This document shows, piece after piece, positions 57,537 through 64,000 of a stretch of 64,000 nt of DNA (positions are counted from its first letter, which is position 1; each line of letters begins with the position of its first letter). The notes under the pieces were generated by a model that was not told the origin of the DNA, ran no database searches, and was given only the letters and a program-made list of their open reading frames with translations. The stretch lies in assembly GCF_050624435.1 (NCBI RefSeq), contig NC_134536.1:139607059-139671058 (forward strand), read 5' to 3'. The position numbers and the translations under genes are program-made. The stretch comes from Tenrec ecaudatus. Taxonomy: Eukaryota; Chordata; Mammalia; Afrosoricida; Tenrecidae.

Positions 57537-59150
57537 TTTTTAAACATTTTATTAGGGGTTCATACAACTCATCACAATCCATACATATACATACATCAAT
57601 TGTATAAAGGACATCTGTACATTCTTTGCCATGATCATTTTCAAAGCATTTGCTCTCTACTTAAGCCCTTTACATCAGGTCCTCTTTTTCCCCCTCCCTT
57701 CCCACTCTCCCCTCCCTCATGAGCCCTTGATAATTTATAGATTATTATTTTGTCATATCTTGCCCTATCCGGCATCTCCCTTCACCCCCTTTTCTGTTGT
57801 CCGTCCCCCAGGGAGGAGGTCACATGTAGATACTTGTAATCGGTTCCCCTTTCCAACCCACTCACCCTCTACTCTCCAAGTATCACCCCTCAAACCCCTG
57901 GTCCTCAAGGCATTATCCACCCTGGATTCCCTGTGCCTCCAGGTCCTATATGCACCAGTGTACAACCTCTGCTCTATCCAATTTTGCAAGGTAGAATTTG
58001 GATCATGGTAGTTGGTGGGGAGGAAGCATCCAGGATCTGGGGGAAAGCTATATTCTTCATCGGTGCTACATCGCACCCTGACTGACTCATCTCCCCTAGA
58101 CCCCTCTGTAAGGGGATCTCCAGTGGCCGACAAATGGGCTTTGGGTCTCCACTCTGCACTTCCCCCTTCATTCACTATGGTAATTTTTTTTGTGTGGATA
58201 TTGCCTTATACCTGATCCCTTTGGCACGTCGTGATCGCACAGGCTGGTGTGCTTCTTCCATGTGGGCTTTGTTGCTTCTGAGCTAGATGGCCGCTTGTTC
58301 ACCTTCAAGCCTTTAAGATCCCAGACAGTATCTCTTTTGATAGCCGGGCACCATCAGCTTTCCTCGCCACATTTCCTTATGCACCCGTTTGTCCTCGGTG
58401 ATTGTATCATGGATTGTATCATGCAGCCAATGATATGATATTTTGTTTTTTGATGCCTGATAACTGATCCCTTCGGGACCACGTGATCACACAGATTGGC
58501 GTGTTCTTCCATGTGGGCTTTGTTACTTCTGAGCTAGATGGCCACTTGTTGTTTATCTTCAAGCCTTTAAGACCCCAGACACTATCTCTTTTGATAGCCG
58601 GGCACCATCAGCTTTCTTCACCACATTTACTTGTTCACCCACTTTGGCTTCAGCAGTTGTGTGGGGAGGGTGAGCATCATAGAGTGCCAATTTAATAGAA
58701 GAAAGTATTCATGCATTGAGGGAGTGGTTGAGTAGAGGCCCAAGGTCCTTTTGCCACCTTAATACTTAACCTATAAATATAGACACATAGATCTATTTCC
58801 CCATCCTCATATATGTATTTGCATGTACATGTCTTTGTCTAGACCTCTATAAATGCCCTTTGCCTCCCAGCTCTTTCCTCTATTTCCCTTGACTTTCCTC
58901 CTGTCCCACTATCATGCTCCGTCCCCACCTGGGTTTCAGCAATTCCTCTTGTTTACATTACCCCTTGATCATACCCTACCAGGCCTCCCACACCAACCTC
59001 ACCACCAATTTGGTTCACTTGTTTCCCTTGTCCCTGGGTTTGTTAACACCACTTCCATTCCCCCCACGTGCCCCTATCCCATGTCCTCCCGGAACTGTTG
59101 GTCCCGTTGTTCTTTCTAGATTGTTCATCCAGCCTATCTACCCAGTAGTT
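57537..59150 (-). mobile_element. Younger L1 3' UTR copy (1.6 kb)
   Basis: Minus-strand tail with two internal units (58220-58440 and 58455-58690). It ends at the GGAACTGTTGGTCCCGTTGTT block, abutting L1 endonuclease sequence. Confidence 0.85.
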
Positions 59151-60195
59151 TTTAAGCAGTTTACTATTCATTTGCTTATATTTTATTTATTTTTCTTGAG
59201 TTTCCTGTTGATTTCTAATAGTACAGCATTGTGATCTGAGATTGTGTTGTAGAAATATTCTGCATCTTTGTTGAGTATTTTTCTAGTTATTTTGTTCTTC
59301 ATTGAAAGTTTATCAAATCCACCCAGTATTATTGTGGAGTTATCTATTTCTCTTTTCAGTTTTGTTAGAATTTGATTTATGTCTTTGGACTCTTTCATTG
59401 GGTGTGTAGATCCTTATCATGGTTATGTCTTATTGTTGGATTAACCATTTAATCATTAGATAATGCCCTTCCGTATTCTTTATGGTGTTGTCCTTGAAAT
59501 CTATTTTACCAGAAATTAGCATTGTCACTTTGCTCCTATTTTGCTGCCATTTGCTCAGTATTTTTTTGTTCTTTCATCCCCCCAGCAATTTTATTAGTAT
59601 ATAATTCAAAAATCATGCAATTCAGTAGTTTTATCACATCAAGAAGTGTTACAATTATCGGCATAGTGTGTTTGGCATATTTTCTTCATTCTTGTACTAA
59701 TCGCTATTAGCTCCCCAATTTTCCCCAACCTCTCCTGTCATATCATCAAGGAAGCAGTAATCTAGTTACTGTATCTATACATTTACCGATTCTGGGTATC
59801 ATATATAGAAATGCACTATAAAACAAACCATCCTTTCATTTTTAGCTTATTTTCATTTTAAGATATGTCTTTTACAGATATCCTATTAATGGATCATGGT
59901 TGCTTATCCTTTGATTCTGTGTTTCTTGCCTGGGGCGTTTACTCCAGTTACAGTCAATGTAATTATTGATAGATATGTAGTTACAGCTTTCCTATTACTT
60001 ATTTTAAAATGTTATATTTGAGATATAAAGAACATATCATAGAATTCAATAGTTTAATCATATTAAGAAGGGTAATATATTCTTCACCACAGTCAACATT
60101 GGAACATTTTCTTTCTTTTTGTACCCATTGCTGTTGACTGCCCATTTCCCCCACCTCCCCTTTTGTACCTCTCAATAATTATTAATAGTATTATT
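59151..60195 (-). mobile_element. Old L1 mosaic: ORF2 endonuclease and L1M 3' ends
   Basis: On the minus strand 59575-59151 encodes ORF2 endonuclease-to-linker sequence (a KESKDINQILTKLKREIDNS frame with a STIILGGFDKLS block, compare STIMVGDFNTLLS). 59580-59830 and 60000-60190 resemble old L1M 3' ends, and 59880-59990 looks like ORF2 again. The nesting order is uncertain. Confidence 0.5.
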
Positions 60196-60359
60196 ATCTT
60201 CATAGAGCCACCCTTCTTGACTTTCCTATACAGAAAAACATAAAGCGTGGACAAAGAACAAAAAAATTGGCCAAATAAAACAGAGACAACCTCAATAGAA
60301 CAGATAGCAGAAAATATTTTAAAACCAGAATAAATTCAGGTGGGAGATATAATGACACG

Positions 60360-61655
60360 TTGTTACATTCTAGCCTAATGACAGCTGCCAATATCAGACA
60401 ATACTCTTTTCCTGATAGTATGGCTATTGACATTCCTACATTATGGTCAGTGGGGACTCACCAGATACTCAATCCATGTGTGGATCCTGCAAATGGATTT
60501 AGGGCTTCCACTATTATTCGTAACATTTTAGGATCTGGTCCAGTTCCTTCCTCTGGGTTTTATTCTTTATGATCTTTGGATCACTCAAGCTGTCGTGCTT
60601 CTTTGTGGAGTAGCTGATTGCTCACTTAAGTGGCTGCATGTTTGGAGACAAGCCTTTAAGACCTTAGATGCTATTTTTCTAATAGCCGGGCACTGTCTAA
60701 TTTCTTCACAACACTTTGCTGTAGTACGCTTATCTTCGGTGATCTCAGAGCAAGTACTGAGCATGGCCATCTCACAAGAACTAATTGTTCTTAAGGTCAC
60801 AATTAAGTGGGAGCTCAAAATCCATTCATATATGTAATATATTTATATATCTCCCTGGTTTGCTTTGTAGATACCATTATCACTTTATTAGAGTGCATCA
60901 TAAATCATCCCCTGAGGCATATAGTAATTCTATTGATAGTTACATTATTTTAGTCAGTGGTATAGAAAACACTGTTAAAAAAGGAGACTACATGTTTAGG
61001 ACATCTTTTTAGACCCTATACTGTACAGCTTTGAAAATTAGATGATTGGACACTAGTTACACAAACCATGAGGGTTAGAGATATGGCAATATTTTCAGTA
61101 ACACTCATTTGCAAAGGAAGGACCATGCCTGGTTGGCTAACATGTCCCAAATAAGTAGAGAGAGCATTGAAAAGGCAAGTACATGTTGATCCTAGGTTGC
61201 CTTTTGTTGGACAACCTCTAAGCAATTGGTGTGAACCAATTTCCTAATCTTGGGATAGAAATCATCTGCTTCTTTCCCCATTAGATCATTTCACTTTTAA
61301 GTTCAAGAGAGTATTTCAGTCCTTTAGATCAGCTACAAGTGAGTTTAAGGTAAATCCAGTTCCCTTAGTGGAATTTCCCATTCAAATTCTGCTGTGGTGT
61401 GGTCTGTGAATGGGTATTGTGTATCTTGAAAGGACAGTCTAGTGTTACAGTTGTCTATAATATGTTGTGCGGGTCACGAGAGGTTGGATAGAAACTAGGT
61501 CAAAAGTGCCCACTTAGGAACATAATACTGGGTGTATTTGTGTCAGTGGTGGGTTGCCTCACCAGATTGACCCAACATCAGAAATGTAATCTTCTCTAAT
61601 ACAGACATGTCCCACCCTTCCTCTTGATCTGAGTTCCCAGTAAGGTTCACTAAAT
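60360..61655 (-). mobile_element. Old afrotherian L1 3' UTR
   Basis: The most continuous copy of the older 3' UTR here; parallels 33780-34345, 12690-13201 and 15012-15726. Contains CTTTAAGACCTTAGATGCTAT, TAGCCGGGCACTGTC and CATCCCCTGAGGCATA. Confidence 0.6.
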
Positions 61656-64000
61656 ACTCTTTAAAAAAAAACATTTTATTAGGGGCTCATACAACTCATC
61701 ACAATCCATACATGCATCAATTGTATAAAGCACATCTGTACATTCATTGCCCTCATCCTTTTCAAAGCACTTGCTCTCCACTTAAGTCCTTTGCATCAGC
61801 TCCACTTTTTTCCCCCTCCCTCCCCGCTCCCTCCTCCCTCATGAGCTCTTGGTAATTTACAAATTATTATTTTGTCATATCTTGCCCTATCCAATGTCTC
61901 CCTTCACCCTCTTTTCCATTGTCCGTCCCCCAGGGAGGAGGTCACATGTAGATCCTTGTAATCGGTTCCCTCTTTCCAACCCACTCTCCCACTACCCTCA
62001 CAGTATCGCCACTCACATCACTAGTCCTGAAGGGATCATCTGCCCTGGATTCCCTGTGCTTCCAGCTCCTATCTGCACCAGTGTACATCCTCTGGGCTAT
62101 CCAGACTTCCAGACTTGCAAGGTAGAATTCGGATCATAATAGTGGGGGTGGGGGTGGGTGAGAAGGAAGCATTTAGGAACAAGAGGAAAGCTGTATTCTT
62201 CATTGGTGCTATATCACATCCTGATAGACTCATGTCCTCCCCTAGACCCCTCTGTAAGCGGATCTCCAGTGGCAGACAGATGGGCTTTAGGTCTCCACTC
62301 TGCACTTCCCCCCCTTCATTCATTATGGTAAAAATTTTTTTGTTCTGATAATGCCTTATACCTGATCCCTTCGATACCTCGTGATCATACAGGCTGGTAT
62401 GCTTCTTCCATGTGGGCTTTATTGCTTCTGAGCTAGATGGCCGCTTGTTTACCTTCAAGCCTTTAAGACCCCAGATACTCTCTCTTTTGATAGCCGGGCA
62501 CCATCAACTTTCTTCGCCACATTTACTTATGTACCCGTTTGTCCTCAGCGATCATATCATGGAGGTGTGCACCCAGTGATATGATTTTTTGTTTTTTGAT
62601 GCCTGATAACTGATCCCTTTGGAACCTCGTGACCACACAGGCTGGTGTGTTCTTCCATGTGGGCTTTGCTGTTTCTCAGCTATATGGCCACTTGTTTATC
62701 CTCAAGCTTTTAAGACCCCAAACGCTATATCTTTTGATAGCCAGGCACCATCAGCTTTCTTCACCACATTTGCTTGTTCACCCACTTTGTCTTCAGTGGT
62801 TGCATCGGGAAGGTGAGCATCACAGAATGCCAATTTAATAGAAGAAAATATTCTTTCATTGAGGAAGTACTTGAGTAGAGGCCCAATGTCCATCTGCCAC
62901 CTTAATACTAAACCTATAAATATAGGCACATAGATATATTTCCCCATTCTCATATATATATTTGCATATGTACACGTCTTTGTCTAGACCTCTATAAATG
63001 CCCTTTGCCTCCCAGCTCTTTCCTCTATTTCCCTTGACTTTCCTCCTGTCCCACTATCATGCTCCATCCCCACCTGGGTTTCAGCAATACCTCTTCGTTA
63101 CATTACCCTTGATCATGCCCTACCAGGCCTGCCACACTCACCTCACCACCAATTTGGATCACTTGTTGTTCCCTTGTCCCTGGGTTTTTTTTTTTAATTT
63201 TTAAAATTTTTTTTTTAGTCCCTGGGTTTTTTAACACCACTTCCTTACCCCCCACGTTCCCCTATCCCATTTCCCCCTGGAACTGTCGGTCTCGTTGTTT
63301 TTCCTCCAGCCTATCTTATTTAGACAGGCCTGCGGAGATAATAACATGCACAAAAACAAGACAGAGCAAAACCAAGCAGCAATATACAACAAAACAACAA
63401 CAACAAACCAATGACAAAAACAAAACACAACAAGAAAGAAAAGCTTGTAGTTAGTTCAAGGATCATTTGTTGGCCTTTAGGAGTGTTTTCCAGTCCAGTC
63501 TGTTGGGGCACCACACCCTGGCCCCAAAGTCCACCTACAGCATTCCCTGGGGACCTTGCCGCTCCATTCCCTTGCTTTTCCGCTGTACTCCTCCAGTGCT
63601 TTGCCTGAGTGTGGTGGGATCAGGTCGAGCGCAATTCCCACACTGTGTTTCTGGTGCTGGCCCCTGCAAGGCCATGGGTCAGTGAGGGACGTCAGGTCTC
63701 ATAGTGGGGCTGTCCATGTGGTCCTCTCTGTGGACTGGCTGCTCTAATTGGGGTTATCATCCTCAGGGCCTGGTGGGCCAGAATGTGCTCCACTCTCTCC
63801 TCCCCCTTCATCTGCTCCCGTGTGTTCTGGTCAGATATGTCCCTCTCCTGGAGCTGCAGATTCAATGCTGTCCTTTGAAATAAATACTTCTGGGGGGAAG
63901 TTCAAGTATCCACTTAGTATTCGGTACTGGGGCCAACCCCCCAGACTACTCCACGCTGGAATGTTGTACATGGTAGACAACTGGGGAGGAGGTGGGGAAA
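61656..64000 (-). mobile_element. Younger L1 3' UTR copy, runs off window
   Basis: Minus-strand tail starting with an A/T-rich end and CATTTTATTAGGGGCTCATAC. It has two internal units (62350-62600, 62605-62830) and extends past the right edge. A T-rich tract near 63187-63216 is bordered by CCCTGGGTTTTT on both sides, as if a small insertion. Confidence 0.85.

Larger units (their letters stand above)
44861..64000 (+). other. HDAC8: HDAC8 intron 4 (partial)
   Basis: At least 19.1 kb with no exon-5-like peptide (expected to begin near DEASGFCYLND) seen in any frame. Nearly all of it is transposon sequence, listed separately. Confidence 0.75.

Noticed and set aside
57631-58175. Overlapping frames of 126 and 136 codons
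   Set aside because: L1 3' UTR sequence; similar frames recur in sister copies only because the repeat does.
44861-64000. Search for HDAC8 exon 5
   Set aside because: No stretch matching DEASGFCYLND or the following HDAC8 peptide was seen in any frame, so the exon is taken to lie outside the window.

Overview
This is a window of mammalian chromosomal DNA. Its only recognised active gene is the 5' part of HDAC8 on the + strand: coding exons at 28848-28949, 29435-29487, 43654-43784 and 44719-44860, all with canonical splice sites and agreeing reading phases. Exon 5 and later exons are not seen, so intron 4 runs beyond the right edge. Roughly three quarters of the window is retrotransposon-derived.

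The host looks like an afrotherian. There are at least eight copies of AfroSINE (a tRNA-related SINE restricted to Afrotheria), RTE/BovB LINEs, MIR fossils, and many copies of an L1 family with a long (about 2.3 kb) 3' untranslated region. The many younger subfamilies of that L1 tail suggest a tenrec rather than an elephant, but this is inference.

Layout. 1-1830: non-repetitive DNA with an unusually open reading frame, no gene recognised. 1868-2288: AfroSINEs. 2480-9000: an old + strand L1 split by two processed pseudogenes, a 5'-inverted KAT6A copy and a DHRS7 copy. 9000-12700: L1 debris. 12690-17110: an old minus-strand L1 split by two younger L1 tails, one of which carries a 34-nt piece of U2 snRNA. 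17165-18153: an unidentified processed pseudogene. 18156-21660: L1 pieces. 21677-22236: an LTR-like repeat. 22540-23170: a long GTGA/GAGT array. 24041-27900: an L1 split by another L1 tail and by a 110-bp retro-insert. 28036-28237: AfroSINE. 28440-28850: HDAC8 promoter and 5' UTR with a ZNF143-type motif.

HDAC8 intron 2 (14.2 kb) holds a 7.7-kb L1 with both ends, on the minus strand, inserted into an AfroSINE with a perfect 13-bp target duplication. The distal part of its ORF2 is missing and a pogo-like DNA transposon fragment sits at the break. Intron 4 holds an internally deleted mariner, RTE/BovB pieces, AfroSINEs, MIRs and a three-level nest of insertions (RTE, then older L1 tail, then younger L1 tail). 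L1 tails fill most of 57190-64000.

I found no evidence of a new host gene system. The most informative items are records of retrotransposition: a twin-primed retrocopy, a 3'-truncated snRNA insertion, L1 tails in tandem and an L1/pogo junction. All family identifications are from memory of the sequences, not from a search.
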